DNA from: Bacteroides bouchesdurhonensis | GTDB lineage: Bacteria > Bacteroidota > Bacteroidia > Bacteroidales > Bacteroidaceae | NCBI RefSeq assembly: GCF_900155865.1 | Contig: NZ_LT707006.1 | Span: 2,396,577 to 2,460,576, forward strand | Reading direction: 5' to 3' | DNA length: 64,000 nt | Shown: piece after piece, positions 1-11,373 of the stretch | Position numbering within the stretch: the stretch's first letter is position 1 | Layout: each line of letters begins with the position of its first letter | The notes under the pieces: generated by a model | Told to the model about the DNA's origin: nothing | Database searches by the model: none | The model's input: only the letters and a program-made list of their open reading frames with translations | Made by a program: the position numbers and the translations under genes

Positions 1-123
1 AATAATTCATCCATAAGCATAAAATTTAAAAGTAAATATTAATAGTCAGACCGAAGTCCTGTTTTATGCCGAATGATTTTGTATTAATCTTCTGGAAAGA
101 ATCTCAATACTTCTCGTCTTTAT

Positions 124-774
124 TTACTCTGCATTATCTTGCAACCATTTCAATCTGCGTTGGTCGGGTAAATGCTTTACTGAAAAATTCTCAAATTTGG
201 CATTAAATCCATTTCCGTCAGGACATGCACCCATAAATCCAACCATAACAGGACAATTGTCCTGTAACCATGCGTTTCGCATCATGATATAGTTTTTATC
301 ATCGAAGGAATAAAATACTTCTACTGCATCCAATCGCCTTACCGCTTTTATCCATATAAACGGAATCGGTTTTTCTAATGTGATCACACTCCAATCGCTT
401 GTCTTATGGGTTACAACTGTACTAAGATTATATTTGCCATCGACAAACTCTATTCCCGCCTTAATATAGTTCTCATGGTCTATACGCAACATCAGTCCCG
501 ATTGGTCAAAGCGGATTTTATAATCGCCCGATATTTTCACCTTCACTTCAAATTCACCGCCATAGGTACTGTAAAGAAAAGGGGCGTCATCAACCGTAAA
601 CCCATAATGGGAAATACGCCAATAATCACTTTGAGGGGTTACATACATGGAAAGGGTATTGTTTTTAATTTCCCATTTCTCCGGCTCGTTGAACCATTGC
701 ATTTTTTCTAAACTCTGCGCCATTACATTGCTTGAAATTAAAATTGTAACAACAAAAAATAATAACTTCTTCAT
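124..774 (-). CDS. DUF1349 family secreted lectin-like protein
   Basis: 216 aa with an N-terminal signal peptide (residues 1-19, ending VMAQ), so it is exported. The body resembles the DUF1349 family, a concanavalin-type beta sandwich often linked to sugar binding; the stretch DQSGLMLRID at about residues 90-99 and the following KAGIEF segment are characteristic. No catalytic residues are evident. It is the last gene of a minus-strand operon (MFS, VOC, HAD, this gene), 10 bases after the HAD stop. Role unknown; sugar or glycan recognition is inferred from the fold only. Confidence 0.75.
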   Translation of the reverse strand: MKKLLFFVVTILISSNVMAQSLEKMQWFNEPEKWEIKNNTLSMYVTPQSDYWRISHYGFTVDDAPFLYSTYGGEFEVKVKISGDYKIRFDQSGLMLRIDHENYIKAGIEFVDGKYNLSTVVTHKTSDWSVITLEKPIPFIWIKAVRRLDAVEVFYSFDDKNYIMMRNAWLQDNCPVMVGFMGACPDGNGFNAKFENFSVKHLPDQRRLKWLQDNAE

Positions 775-784
775 CTACTTGCTT

Positions 785-1402
785 TTATGGATTATTATAC
801 TGTAACACTGCTGACAATTGCCCACGTACATTGACAATATTGTCGAAAAGGATTGCTTTGAAGCCTAACTCTTGCGCCGTTTTTATATTGGCGTGGTTAT
901 CGTCAATGAATACGGATTCTTCAGCATTTAGCTTATGACGGTCAAGTAGCACTTCATAAATGCGTCTGTCAGGCTTAATCAGTTTTTCTTCTCCCGACAC
1001 CACAATGCCATCGAATAGCTGAAAGAAATCGTATTTACGATAAGCTATTTGTATGGTTTCTGCCGACCAGTTTGTTAATCCCCATATACGATAATCATGG
1101 TCTTTCAGTTCACGCAATAGCTTTACACCATCAGGCAAGTCGCTTTTAAGCATATCTTCCCAGTTGTCCCAAAATAGTTGGATGGCATTTCTGTATTCAG
1201 GGTGTTGGGACTGTAAAAACTTTATTCCTTCCGAAAAAGAACGTCCTTTATCCTGCTCCGCATTCCATTCGCTGGTACAAATGTTCGCAAGAAAATACTC
1301 CATTTCGTTTTCATCCCAAAAGAATGTACGGTAGAAATATCTCGGATTCCAGTCCAAAAGCACACCGCCAAAATCAAAAACGATATTCTTTATTTCTTTC
1401 AT
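785..1402 (-). CDS. HAD-superfamily phosphatase (YihX-like)
   Basis: 205 aa cytosolic HAD hydrolase, probably a small-molecule phosphatase. Visible motifs are motif I FDFGGV with nucleophile D10, motif II GLTNWS (T110), motif III LIKPD (K143) and motif IV FIDDNH (D167-D168). The helical cap lies between motifs I and II (about residues 18-85), as in subfamily I proteins such as YihX, which dephosphorylates hexose phosphates. It begins 3 bases after the VOC gene, so the two are co-transcribed. Substrate cannot be told from sequence; a sugar phosphate would suit the neighbouring permease. Confidence 0.85.
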   Translation of the reverse strand: MKEIKNIVFDFGGVLLDWNPRYFYRTFFWDENEMEYFLANICTSEWNAEQDKGRSFSEGIKFLQSQHPEYRNAIQLFWDNWEDMLKSDLPDGVKLLRELKDHDYRIWGLTNWSAETIQIAYRKYDFFQLFDGIVVSGEEKLIKPDRRIYEVLLDRHKLNAEESVFIDDNHANIKTAQELGFKAILFDNIVNVRGQLSAVLQYNNP

Positions 1403-1405
1403 GGC

Positions 1406-1792
1406 TTATCCTGCAATTTCCACGTAATTTCCTTCTGGGTCTAATACCGCACTTTCATAATATCCGTCGCCTGTGGTTCTCGGTTCGCTCGCAATCGTAT
1501 AACCGTCTGCACGCAATCTTTCGGTAAGAGCGTTTACAACATCTTTTCCTCCTACCGAAATAGCAAAATGCGCCAATCCTTTCAAATTACCTCTACTGGC
1601 AGGACTTTTCATGTCCGGAACGTGCATGATTTCAAGGCGTGTTTTATCGTCCCCGAAAGAAAGGAAATAGGATGTAAAATTCCGTTTCATATTTACATAC
1701 TTCTCTCCACAACTCATGCTAAAATACTTCATGTAGAATTGACGAAGCAATTCTAAATCTTCTACCCAAATTGCCAAATGTTCGATTTTCAT
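1406..1792 (-). CDS. VOC-family (glyoxalase/bleomycin-resistance fold) protein
   Basis: 128 aa single vicinal-oxygen-chelate protein. Two beta-alpha-beta-beta-beta modules are visible, with candidate metal ligands H5 (KIEHLAIWV), a Glu in LEIMH, a His in LAHFAISV, and the C-terminal Glu of NYVEIAG. VOC proteins act as glyoxalases, dioxygenases, isomerases or antibiotic-binding proteins; none of these is favoured by the sequence. Its start overlaps the end of the MFS gene by 4 bases (ATGA), so translation is coupled. Confidence 0.85.
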   Translation of the reverse strand: MKIEHLAIWVEDLELLRQFYMKYFSMSCGEKYVNMKRNFTSYFLSFGDDKTRLEIMHVPDMKSPASRGNLKGLAHFAISVGGKDVVNALTERLRADGYTIASEPRTTGDGYYESAVLDPEGNYVEIAG

Positions 1793-2955
1793 ATATTTCT
1801 ATTTTTAATGGTTTGAAATTTCCTTGTAAAAAATACTATTAATATTCCGAATGATGAAGCTATCCCCAAAGCAACCCGTAAATTTGTTGCCTCCGATAAA
1901 AGCCCCATAAGTGGCGGTCCAATCATAAAGCCAACAAAGCTGATAGATGATACGATAGTAATCGCCACGCTGGCAGGAATATTTTGTAATCTTCCCGATT
2001 CACTATAACAAATCGGAACTATGGATGATACCCCTAATCCTATGAGCATAAAGCCTAATGTGGCTACAATCAGGTTCGGGAAAGCTGTCGCAAGCAATAA
2101 ACCAGATGTAATCAGCAGTCCGCAAAACGTCAACACTTTCGGTGCTTGATAGCGATAAACAAACCTGTCTGCAATAAAGCGTCCTAATGTCATTGTCCCC
2201 ATACTGGCAATGTAGCCTAAGCGTATAAATGCTCCTTCGGGTTTGATGACGGTTGCAAAATATACGCTGCTCCAATCGAACATAGTTCCTTCACAGAACA
2301 TTCCCGCGAATCCGATTAACCCCAAGAGTATTAAAGGCAAGTCAAACCGGATAAGCCGCTTACGGCTTTCTCCATCGTTGCTTTTTGCCGTTGAGCTGTC
2401 AGAAATAAGGTTTTTACCTGCTATTAGTGCCATCATTACACTAACCACAGCTATAAAGGCAAAATGTGTAAGAATGGAATATCCGGCTTGAGCCAAAACC
2501 GCACCTACGATACCTCCCAAAAATCCGCCTAAACTCCATAATCCATGAAAGGAAGCCATAATATTCCGTTGGTATAATGCTTCTAATCCGCAAGCCTGTG
2601 TATTAAGGGCGATGTTTACGATATTTGCTGCTGTTCCGAAAAAGAAAAGGACAAGAAATATAGTTCCTGAACCGTTCGGGATAGCTATCAATAGAAGGGC
2701 TATAGCATACAATAGTATAGAGAGTGGCAGTATTTTACGACTGCCGAATTTGGTTACTGCATAACCGGATATAAGCATCATTGATAATTGTCCGGTTGGT
2801 ATGGCAAATAAAATCTTGCCTAAATCGCCATCGGACAGACTTAATGAGGTTTTTATATCCGGTATGCGGCTTGCCCAACTGGCAAATATCAACCCTGCAA
2901 TGAAATAAAAGAAACTTATTGCAATTCGTGACCTTGATAAATTTTTACCTATCAT
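1789..2955 (-). CDS. MFS transporter (YbjJ/FucP-like)
   Basis: 388 aa with about twelve hydrophobic segments, the usual size of a major facilitator permease in the inner membrane. The N-terminal pattern SWASRIPDIKTSL and the TKFGSRKILP loop between helices 2 and 3 fit the YbjJ-type branch. First gene of the four-gene minus-strand operon and divergent from the Crp-like regulator at 3085. Substrate unknown; sugar uptake or efflux of a small toxic compound both fit the HAD and VOC partners. Confidence 0.85.
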   Translation of the reverse strand: MIGKNLSRSRIAISFFYFIAGLIFASWASRIPDIKTSLSLSDGDLGKILFAIPTGQLSMMLISGYAVTKFGSRKILPLSILLYAIALLLIAIPNGSGTIFLVLFFFGTAANIVNIALNTQACGLEALYQRNIMASFHGLWSLGGFLGGIVGAVLAQAGYSILTHFAFIAVVSVMMALIAGKNLISDSSTAKSNDGESRKRLIRFDLPLILLGLIGFAGMFCEGTMFDWSSVYFATVIKPEGAFIRLGYIASMGTMTLGRFIADRFVYRYQAPKVLTFCGLLITSGLLLATAFPNLIVATLGFMLIGLGVSSIVPICYSESGRLQNIPASVAITIVSSISFVGFMIGPPLMGLLSEATNLRVALGIASSFGILIVFFTRKFQTIKNRNI

Positions 2956-2988
2956 CTTGATTTCTTGAAATAATTATCTGGCAACAAA

Positions 2989-3012
2989 ATTAGACATGTA
3001 ACATTAGACATG
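2989..3012. repeat. direct repeat ATTAGACATG, candidate operator
   Basis: ATTAGACATG occurs twice, at 2989-2998 and 3003-3012, with a 14-bp period. It lies between the divergent MFS operon and the Crp/Fnr-like gene. Position suggests a regulator site for the Crp-like protein; this is inference from location only. Confidence 0.35.
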
Positions 3013-3028
3013 AAATGACCTGCGTCAA

Positions 3029-3061
3029 TTTCGTCTATTTCAATAAAAACCAGTATCTTTG
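3029..3061 (+). promoter_or_regulatory. Bacteroidales promoter of the Crp-like gene
   Basis: A perfect -7 box TATCTTTG (3054-3061) is preceded by TTTC at 3029-3032 with 21-bp spacing, matching the TTTG/TAnnTTTG promoter of Bacteroidales. It lies 23 bases before the ATG at 3085. Confidence 0.6.
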
Positions 3062-3084
3062 ATGACATAATAGAATTGTATGCC

Positions 3085-3657
3085 ATGAATGTTATAAAAA
3101 AGATGTTAGATAAATACAATGTGAGCTTTTCCGAAAAATCAATTGAAAAACTTACAACTATACTGGAACGTAAAGAGTACTTGAAAGATGAAATCATTCT
3201 GAATCAGGGACAAATTAGCCGTTATATGTATATTGTTGAGAAAGGAATAATCCGCCAGTTTTACTACAAAGACGGGCGGAATATTACCGAACATTTTTCC
3301 TGTGAAGGAGATATAGCCACATGTCTTGAAAGCCTATTTTTAAAAGAGCCTACCAGATTGCTGGTTGAAGCTATTGAGCCGTCCGTAATATACCTGTTGG
3401 ATTATGCTAAATGGGAAATGCTTTGCGACGAGTATCCTAATGAGTTTAATAAATTGTATCGCCGTATTATGGAATACAAATTAATTGTATCGCAAAGGAA
3501 AGCAGATTCATGGCGCTTTGAAAGTTCCCATGAACGTTATGAACGTTTTTGTCGGGAATTTCCTATTGTTGCCAGACGTGCTTCCATTGCTCATATAGCT
3601 TCTTATCTCTTAATGACACCCGAAACTTTAAGCAGAGTGAGAGCGGGGATTTTGTAA
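3085..3657 (+). CDS. Crp/Fnr-family transcriptional regulator
   Basis: 190 aa from the ATG at 3085; the frame can be extended 9 bases to a TTG at 3076, but the ATG is better placed after the promoter. Residues about 25-120 form a cyclic-nucleotide-binding-type beta barrel (KDEIILNQGQISRYMYIVEKG), without the Cys cluster of Fnr. The C-terminal Crp helix-turn-helix is IAHIASYLLMTPETLSRVR. Divergent from the MFS/VOC/HAD/DUF1349 operon, so probably its regulator. Effector unknown. Confidence 0.85.
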   Translation: MNVIKKMLDKYNVSFSEKSIEKLTTILERKEYLKDEIILNQGQISRYMYIVEKGIIRQFYYKDGRNITEHFSCEGDIATCLESLFLKEPTRLLVEAIEPSVIYLLDYAKWEMLCDEYPNEFNKLYRRIMEYKLIVSQRKADSWRFESSHERYERFCREFPIVARRASIAHIASYLLMTPETLSRVRAGIL

Positions 3658-3813
3658 TTGTGAAATTTATTATATCTTTGCATAAGTTATTTGAAGTAGT
3701 GGAAAAATACAGTAGAACAAAGAAGTTCACTTGTTTCTAAGTCATTACCTATTGTCTATTTTGAGTTAGATAAATCTTTGTTTTATAGAAGAATATAAAA
3801 TTATCTCATTTTC

Positions 3814-4119
3814 TTAATGAATATCTACATCCGGTTCCCATGTACCATTATAGGTAAATCCTATATTGTCTACATGGTTACCAGTACTTTGCAAAGTACC
3901 AGGAGCATTTCCCTTATAATTTACTACGTATAATCCGATCTTGTCCTGATTTTCATATCCATAATCTGTAGCACGGGAACTTGCAGTAATTCCACAGTTT
4001 AATGTAATAGGAATCGGATCTGCAGGTTTCTCTTGATCTTTTACATGTTCTTCTTCCCCTGAAGAACATGCACTTGTTGCCATTAACAGGCAACCAATAA
4101 CCCAATGGTGTGTTTTCAT
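3814..4119 (-). pseudogene. fimbrillin-family lipoprotein, N-terminal fragment
   Basis: About 101 aa from the ATG at 4117-4119. A lipoprotein signal is visible (GCLLMATSACSSGEE), followed by the ITASSRATDYGYENQDKIGLYV segment (in pieces: ITASSRATDY, then GYENQDKIGLYVV) typical of the start of fimbrillin or Mfa-like pilus subunits. These proteins are normally about 300 residues or more; here the frame stops after FTYNGTWEPDVDIH and no continuation is seen downstream. A truncated relic, possibly secreted but unlikely to assemble into a pilus. Confidence 0.65.
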
Positions 4120-4213
4120 CCTTGTTTGCTTTTGTTGATTATATGCTACAAAGATAAACACTCATTTGAAAGAAAACAAGTTCATAATGGTTCATAAAAA
4201 AAGGAGATGAACC

Positions 4214-5545
4214 TTAGATTTTCTTCTTCTGCCAGTTTCCTTTTTTCATATACATATAACAGAATAAAAGCGTAAATATGCCATACACACTTTCCGTTGT
4301 CCAAGAAAAAGCAACGTCCATGCGTAGATAGAGTATAAAATAGGTAGCATAAACCATATAGATTGCTAATACTACGAGCTCCATTGCTAATGCTGTGCGA
4401 GTATTTCCTGTACCTGATACTGATTGGAAATATACATTAGCGGGTACTAGAACCAGGTATGCACAACATAACACCCACAAGGATGGTATGGAAGCTTCCC
4501 TTAAATCGGGCATATCTGTATAGATACTCAGAATCAGATTAGGGAACAAGCAGAAAATAATTAGTATCGGTAAAACAAAAGTATATCCGATGCGGATATG
4601 TTGCCGGATAGTTCCACGTACACAGTCTTGCTCTCCCGCACCGATCAGGTTGCTTACCAAAGAACCACAGGTCGCGGCAAAAGCCATTGCAATCATGAAC
4701 GGAATACCAGATACATTACGGATGATATTTGCAATTGCCAAAGAACGTTCGCCCAGATGTTCTACGAAAAGGAAGAACATGAACCAGGTAGATAGAGAAA
4801 CGAAGTTCTGAATCATTGTCCAAACGGATACATTTAGAATTCGCTTTAATGTCTGTTTCTGGAACTTAGGCAGGATATTCAGTGCATACTTCTTACAGTC
4901 AATTCTCTTCCATGTATAAATAATGAAGAAAATAACAGATACAAGTTCGGACAATGAAGAACCAATAGCTGCACCTGCTATACCTAGTTGTGGGAAACCA
5001 AATTTACCAAAAATCAGGATATAGTTGAAAACTACGTTTGATAAGACCATTACTATCGAGTTCAAAGTCAGCGTTTTGGTTTGTGTTGTCCCTACAAAGA
5101 ATGCCCGGAACATTACCATTACAAAAGAAAAGAAGAATCCGTAAATACGCCAGTTAATATAACTCGAAGCCGCATCGTAAATATGTTCCGAAGATATAAT
5201 ACTCTTTAATATATGGGGTGAGAATATTCGTGAAATCGTAAATAAGATAGCAGCCATCACTAAAAGGAAATAGATACCCTGATAAAATATCGGTCCGATT
5301 TCTTTGTAGCTTCCTTCTCCATTACGCCGCGCGATTAATATTTGTGCTCCGATACTAAAGCCGAATGCCATCATGAAAATGGCAAGGTAATAAACACCTG
5401 CAATGGCAGATGCTCCTAGTTCAATTTCACCTACACGTCCCAGAAAAGCGGTATCTGTCATACCGATCAACTGTTCCATGATCAAACTGATCAGGATTGG
5501 GTAGGAGATTGTCCATATTTGTTTATACGTATATTTTGTTTTCAT
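4214..5545 (-). CDS. MATE-family efflux transporter
   Basis: 443 aa, about twelve membrane segments in two related halves, the normal size for MATE (NorM/DinF-like) cation-drug antiporters of the inner membrane. The start MKTKYTYKQIWTISYPILI with LIMEQLIGMTDTAFLG is typical of the first helix. Downstream of yidC on the same strand, but a stem-loop (5575-5609) separates the two, so it probably has its own transcript. Substrate not deducible. Confidence 0.9.
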   Translation of the reverse strand: MKTKYTYKQIWTISYPILISLIMEQLIGMTDTAFLGRVGEIELGASAIAGVYYLAIFMMAFGFSIGAQILIARRNGEGSYKEIGPIFYQGIYFLLVMAAILFTISRIFSPHILKSIISSEHIYDAASSYINWRIYGFFFSFVMVMFRAFFVGTTQTKTLTLNSIVMVLSNVVFNYILIFGKFGFPQLGIAGAAIGSSLSELVSVIFFIIYTWKRIDCKKYALNILPKFQKQTLKRILNVSVWTMIQNFVSLSTWFMFFLFVEHLGERSLAIANIIRNVSGIPFMIAMAFAATCGSLVSNLIGAGEQDCVRGTIRQHIRIGYTFVLPILIIFCLFPNLILSIYTDMPDLREASIPSLWVLCCAYLVLVPANVYFQSVSGTGNTRTALAMELVVLAIYMVYATYFILYLRMDVAFSWTTESVYGIFTLLFCYMYMKKGNWQKKKI

Positions 5546-5574
5546 AAAAAAGTTTTTAAATGTGTTTTTAGCGA

Positions 5575-5609
5575 AAGAAAGCCGGACAAACCTTATGGCT
5601 GCCCGGCTT
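5575..5609 (-). terminator. rho-independent terminator after yidC
   Basis: The inverted repeat AAGCCGGACA (5579-5588) / TGCCCGGCTT (5600-5609) pairs except for one mismatch and, read on the minus strand, is followed by TTTCTTT. It lies between the yidC stop and the MATE start. Confidence 0.75.
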
Positions 5610-5639
5610 CCTCAGAATATGTTTTCGGAAATAAATTCC

Positions 5640-7490
5640 TTATCTTTTATTCTGTTTTTGCTGCTGTAATTGTTCCTGTTGCTTTTGCATAGCTTCCAGA
5701 CGTGCAGCAAATCCGGTCTTTTTCATTTGTTTAGGGTCTTTCTTTTTGGCTTCCAAAATTGCCAACAATTTAGTTTCATCCGTTGTTTTGCGCAGTAGAA
5801 TCATAGTTCCCACACTAATCAACGTTGATATGAAATAATAATAGTTCAATCCGGAAGGATAGTCATTCAACACGAACAAGAACATTATCGGCATCAAATA
5901 CATCATCCATTTCATAGCTGCCATTTGCGGTTGTGCTCCATTATCCTGCATAGACATCGTGTATTTTGTATTCAGAATGTTGGTTATCGTCATCAGCAAA
6001 CAGAATAAGCTAAGGTGGTTACCCAAGAACGGAATGTTGAATGGGAATGTAATGAACGCATCGTAGGTCGAAAGGTCATCTGCCCATAAGAAGCTCTGCT
6101 GGCGAAGTTCGATTGCACTTGGTACGAACATAAACAATGCCATCAAAATAGGGAACTGTAACAACATTGGCAAACAACCACCCATCGGACTTACACCGTA
6201 CTGGCTATATAAGCTCATCACTTCTTGTTGTTTCTTCATTGCATCTTCCTGCTTCGGATATTTTTTGCTGATTTCATCAATCTTCGGTTTCAGTACACGC
6301 ATCTTTGCAGATGACATATAAGTTTTCCAAGTAGCCGGATAAACCACAACTTTCACTATGATTGTCAGTATCAGCAATACGATACCCATGCTTAATCCCC
6401 AGCCGGATAACCAGTCGAATATATTGATGGTGATAAACTGGTTAATCCAGCGAATCAATGGCCATCCCAAATATACCAGTCTGGAAAGTTCCCATTTCTC
6501 ATCACGTCCCTTATCCAATGCTTTTAGTGTCTTGTAGTGGTTCGGTCCGAAGTAGAAATACATTTCCGTCGGTTGCTTTCCTGCCGGATCGAAGAAAGTA
6601 CTCATGTCCGCAGAATAATCTTTGATATATCCGCTTCCTTGTTGTTCCATTTTCGATTTAACGGAAACCTTGTTGAAATCCTGATCAGCAATGAATACAG
6701 AAGAGAAGAACTGGTTTTTGAAAGCTACCCAATCAATCGGCGTACTTTCCAGATTCTTTTCATCATCTTTTGCAGCCGACAAATTATCTACATTATCACC
6801 TTTTACCTTATAAGTCAGTTCAGCAAGACGATTTTCATAAGTGAATCCCTTTTCCAATTGGCGTGCACGTTGTGTCCAGTCGATATCAATATAATTCGTA
6901 TTGACCAATTTATCCGCCATACCTGTTGCTTTGATTTCAAAGTTCATCAGGTAACTGTTTGGTTTCAATGTATAGATAAAATCGATATAGCTGGCACTAT
7001 CAGCAGCTAATCGCATTGTTACACTACTATCAGTCTTGTTTACTGCTTCGAAATAACAATCTTTAGTCTGGATAGCTCCCTGTTTATTATAGAAATTGAA
7101 ATTCATTGAAGCATCATCGCCATCGAACAAAACGACCGGAGTCTTTTTATCTTGAGACATATAATCCTTCAACATTGCAGAGTAGACACGTCCACCTTTT
7201 GTAGAGAATGTTATTTGTGCTACATTATTCTGGATGATAATCTTTGAATCGGTTCCATGCATTGTATTGAAGAACAGAGAAGAAGAGTCCGCTTGTACAG
7301 CTGTCTTTTCATGGGCCAGTGCAGCCTCTGTTTTCGCTTTCAGTGCTTCTGCTTGCTGTTGGACCAAGGTTATAGAATCATAGTACTTCTGTTGTGCAGC
7401 AATCTCCTCTTTACTTGGGCGGCTGAAAAAACTGAATCCTACCAATAATATACCTATTAAAACGAAACCGGTGATGGTGTTTTTATCCAT
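5640..7490 (-). CDS. yidC: YidC membrane protein insertase
   Basis: 616 aa. N-terminal membrane helix (residues about 5-22), a coiled and charged linker, a large periplasmic beta-sandwich domain (about 80-350), then the conserved C-terminal five-helix insertase core beginning [19 protein letters not shown], and a Lys/Gln-rich basic tail. It inserts inner-membrane proteins, alone or with SecYEG. The hallmark hydrophilic hairpin between the first two core helices ([20 protein letters not shown]) is intact. Lies 57 bases after pyrG on the same strand, so probably co-transcribed with it. Confidence 0.98.
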   Translation of the reverse strand: MDKNTITGFVLIGILLVGFSFFSRPSKEEIAAQQKYYDSITLVQQQAEALKAKTEAALAHEKTAVQADSSSLFFNTMHGTDSKIIIQNNVAQITFSTKGGRVYSAMLKDYMSQDKKTPVVLFDGDDASMNFNFYNKQGAIQTKDCYFEAVNKTDSSVTMRLAADSASYIDFIYTLKPNSYLMNFEIKATGMADKLVNTNYIDIDWTQRARQLEKGFTYENRLAELTYKVKGDNVDNLSAAKDDEKNLESTPIDWVAFKNQFFSSVFIADQDFNKVSVKSKMEQQGSGYIKDYSADMSTFFDPAGKQPTEMYFYFGPNHYKTLKALDKGRDEKWELSRLVYLGWPLIRWINQFITINIFDWLSGWGLSMGIVLLILTIIVKVVVYPATWKTYMSSAKMRVLKPKIDEISKKYPKQEDAMKKQQEVMSLYSQYGVSPMGGCLPMLLQFPILMALFMFVPSAIELRQQSFLWADDLSTYDAFITFPFNIPFLGNHLSLFCLLMTITNILNTKYTMSMQDNGAQPQMAAMKWMMYLMPIMFLFVLNDYPSGLNYYYFISTLISVGTMILLRKTTDETKLLAILEAKKKDPKQMKKTGFAARLEAMQKQQEQLQQQKQNKR

Positions 7491-7547
7491 TCTTTGTTAT
7501 TTTTGAATTATAAATTTCTGAATTACGATATTGTGTATTATCACATT

Positions 7548-9185
<1,638 letters not shown>

Positions 9186-9218
9186 TTACTTAGTAGTCTT
9201 TTACGAACTTAAAAACCG

Positions 9219-9226
9219 CAAAATTA
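9219..9226 (-). promoter_or_regulatory. -7 box for pyrG-yidC
   Basis: On the minus strand the sequence reads TAATTTTG, a perfect TAnnTTTG, 58 bases upstream of the pyrG start. No convincing -33 TTTG is visible at normal spacing. Confidence 0.5.
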
Positions 9227-9320
9227 TAAAAAAAAGAGGAAGTATATCGATTTTCGTTCCAACAAATTTATTAAAAAATGCAATTTTAAAAGAATCCTAT
9301 GATTTCTGAACAAAATAATG

Positions 9321-9328
9321 TAGATTTG
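9321..9328 (+). promoter_or_regulatory. -7 box for the DUF3078 gene
   Basis: TAGATTTG, a perfect TAnnTTTG, lies 19 bases before the ATG at 9348. The -33 region is weak. Confidence 0.55.
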
Positions 9329-9347
9329 CAACAAATATAAGAATTTT

Positions 9348-10787
9348 ATGAGAGGCAAATTTGTTTTATTAGCAGCTTTAATGATGAGCTTTACTGCATC
9401 GCTTATGGCGCAGACAGAGAAGCAACCTACCATAGCAGCGACAGCTAAGGTAGTGGAAGCAGATACGCTTTCTACGTTTTTACAGAAATATTTGATGTTG
9501 CGCTTAAATATGTCCGGTGATACCCCTAAATTGGATACTGTATCCTTCTTATATAATAAGTATATTGGTCAGCTGGATTATTTGAATGATCCGTCTGTAC
9601 CACCGCGTTATATTCGGCGCGATCCGGATTATTATCGTCTGTTCACTCTGCCGGCTTATTATGATGATCCGATAAAGCAATATTCCACGATGGATTGGAA
9701 GCCCGCACAATTTGATTCTTTACCTAAAAATCTGACACCTGCGGCACTTTTACCGTACGACACTTCTCCATTTACAAAGGGTGAACGGACTAAAGTGATG
9801 GTCAATGAAGCATTGATGGGGCTTTATCTCAATCATCCTGAGTTAATCGTTACTACGGAAGATAAGATAAAGAGCAGGACCCCATTTCGTGAAGAAGCAA
9901 AACCCGAAATAGCACCTAAAGCAAGGGTACTTGAATTGTTCCAGCCGGAAGAAATGAATGCGAACGTCGGTAAGGCAAAAATGAAACTCAACAAACCTAA
10001 TTGGTGGGTAACCGGTGGTAACGGTTCTTTGCAAATCACTCAGAATCACATTTCAGAGAATTGGTATAAAGGGGGAGAAAGTAACTTCTCGGGATTGGCT
10101 ACTCTGTTTTTGAAAGCGAACTATAATGATAATGAAAAAATTCTTTTCGAAAACCAGATGGAAGCCAAGCTTGGTATAACTTCTACTCCATCTGATAAAT
10201 TTCATAATTATTTGGTTACAACGGATCAGTTTCGACTATACAATAAGCTAGGCTTGAGAGCTATTAAAAATTGGTATTATACAATTTCTTCAGAGTTTAA
10301 GACTCAGTTTTGCAATGGTTATAAAGCTAATAACGAAACTCTTGTTTCTGCCTTTATGGCTCCTGCTGATCTTGCTGTCAGTATTGGTATGGATTATAAG
10401 TTAAACAAAAAGAAATTTAATCTTTCTGTTTTTATGGCTCCTTTAACGTATAATTTGCGTTATGTCGGTAACTCGGAGGTAAATGAGACTTCATTTGGTA
10501 TTGAAAAAGGTAAGCGCTCAATAAATAGTTTCGGTGCTCAAGTGCAGCCTACGTTCAATTGGAGAATTATTGCTCCAGTTTCTTTTGAGTCTCGTTTAAA
10601 CTATCTGACGAACTATGAGTGGGTACGTATTGAATGGGAAAATACATTCAACTTTGTATTGAATCGTTATTTTTCTACTAAACTATACATTCATGTCCGT
10701 TATGATGATACTTCGAAACCTAAAGATGACCAAAGTTATTTTCAGTTGAAAGAGCTGCTTAGCTTTGGTATCAATTATAACTGGTAA
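9348..10787 (+). CDS. DUF3078 outer-membrane protein
   Basis: 479 aa with a signal peptide ([22 protein letters not shown]). The C-terminal half from [21 protein letters not shown] is the DUF3078 domain of Bacteroidetes, rich in alternating aromatic/polar strands ([23 protein letters not shown]) as in an outer-membrane beta barrel. The N-terminal 200 residues have no recognisable domain. Function unknown across the family; the barrel is inferred from composition. Confidence 0.8.
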   Translation: MRGKFVLLAALMMSFTASLMAQTEKQPTIAATAKVVEADTLSTFLQKYLMLRLNMSGDTPKLDTVSFLYNKYIGQLDYLNDPSVPPRYIRRDPDYYRLFTLPAYYDDPIKQYSTMDWKPAQFDSLPKNLTPAALLPYDTSPFTKGERTKVMVNEALMGLYLNHPELIVTTEDKIKSRTPFREEAKPEIAPKARVLELFQPEEMNANVGKAKMKLNKPNWWVTGGNGSLQITQNHISENWYKGGESNFSGLATLFLKANYNDNEKILFENQMEAKLGITSTPSDKFHNYLVTTDQFRLYNKLGLRAIKNWYYTISSEFKTQFCNGYKANNETLVSAFMAPADLAVSIGMDYKLNKKKFNLSVFMAPLTYNLRYVGNSEVNETSFGIEKGKRSINSFGAQVQPTFNWRIIAPVSFESRLNYLTNYEWVRIEWENTFNFVLNRYFSTKLYIHVRYDDTSKPKDDQSYFQLKELLSFGINYNW

Positions 10788-10854
10788 TAGAAACTGTTTG
10801 TTCATAAATTCATTAGATCTCGGATAATACTTGTTTGAGTGTATTACACTAAAG

Positions 10855-10942
10855 TTGTGCCACCCTATTGGCACAATTGTGCCAAAGAGATGAAACGACT
10901 GTGCCACTAGGATGGCACAGCTGTGCCAATAAGGTGGCGCAG
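10855..10942. repeat. four tandem 22-bp palindromes (TGTGCCA-N6-TGGCACA)
   Basis: Four back-to-back 22-bp units at 10855-10876, 10877-10898, 10899-10920 and 10921-10942. Units 1 and 3 are perfect palindromes (TTGTGCCA-N6-TGGCACAA and CTGTGCCA-N6-TGGCACAG), unit 4 has one change (TGGCGCAG), and unit 2 has lost its right arm. They lie about 70 bases after the DUF3078 stop. They could be stacked protein-binding sites or a structured RNA end; there is no T tract. Confidence 0.85.
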
Positions 10943-11043
10943 ACTCCCAGTGTAGGACTGCATGTAATTGAGAGTTATTTTTTATTCCCATAATTTGCTG
11001 TTATTAAAAAGAGTGTTAAATATGGTTATGCGCCGCTTTACCT

Positions 11044-11270
11044 AAATTGGGTATAATTTTGGGGTAGCATTGGGAACTCCTAAGCTGAAGATATTTATGA
11101 GCCGCATGAAGCTATATCTGAAAGGGGGCGTCGGATTCGCTTTTAAGTTTTATAGTGGTATGGATGTGAAACGTGGTCCAAAGTGGATGGTAAAGATACA
11201 TCGTGAATGGATTGTGTATACGTTGCCAAAGATTCTTTATGAAGAATGGAGAAGAAAATGTAGGCAGTAA
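11044..11270 (+). pseudogene. WecG/TagA/CpsF glycosyltransferase, C-terminal fragment
   Basis: The frame 11044-11270 reads IGYNFGVALGTPKLKIFMS and then GGVGFAFKFYSGMDVKRGPK and WMVKIHREWIVYTL, matching the end of WecG/TagA/CpsF enzymes (LGxPKQE, GxGxxFxFxSGxxKRAPKWM, LEWLYRL). These enzymes are normally about 240 residues and add N-acetylmannosaminuronate or related sugars in surface polysaccharide synthesis. Only about the last 75 residues remain, with a stop codon just upstream and no ATG. A relic of a polysaccharide locus. Confidence 0.75.
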
Positions 11271-11373
11271 AGGATTTGTGACGGAAACAATTCCAATTAT
11301 ATGCTTGGATTCCAACATTTTTCTGTTTACCTTTGTTCTCATGAAAGAAAATATAAAAGAAGGGGACGAACTT

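Noticed and set aside
1-123. Left edge of the window before the DUF1349 stop
   Set aside because: No frame, RNA or repeat could be supported in this short piece.
10683-10991. 102-codon minus-strand frame overlapping the palindrome array and the DUF3078 gene end
   Set aside because: Shadow of the palindromes and of the real plus-strand gene; no coding signature.
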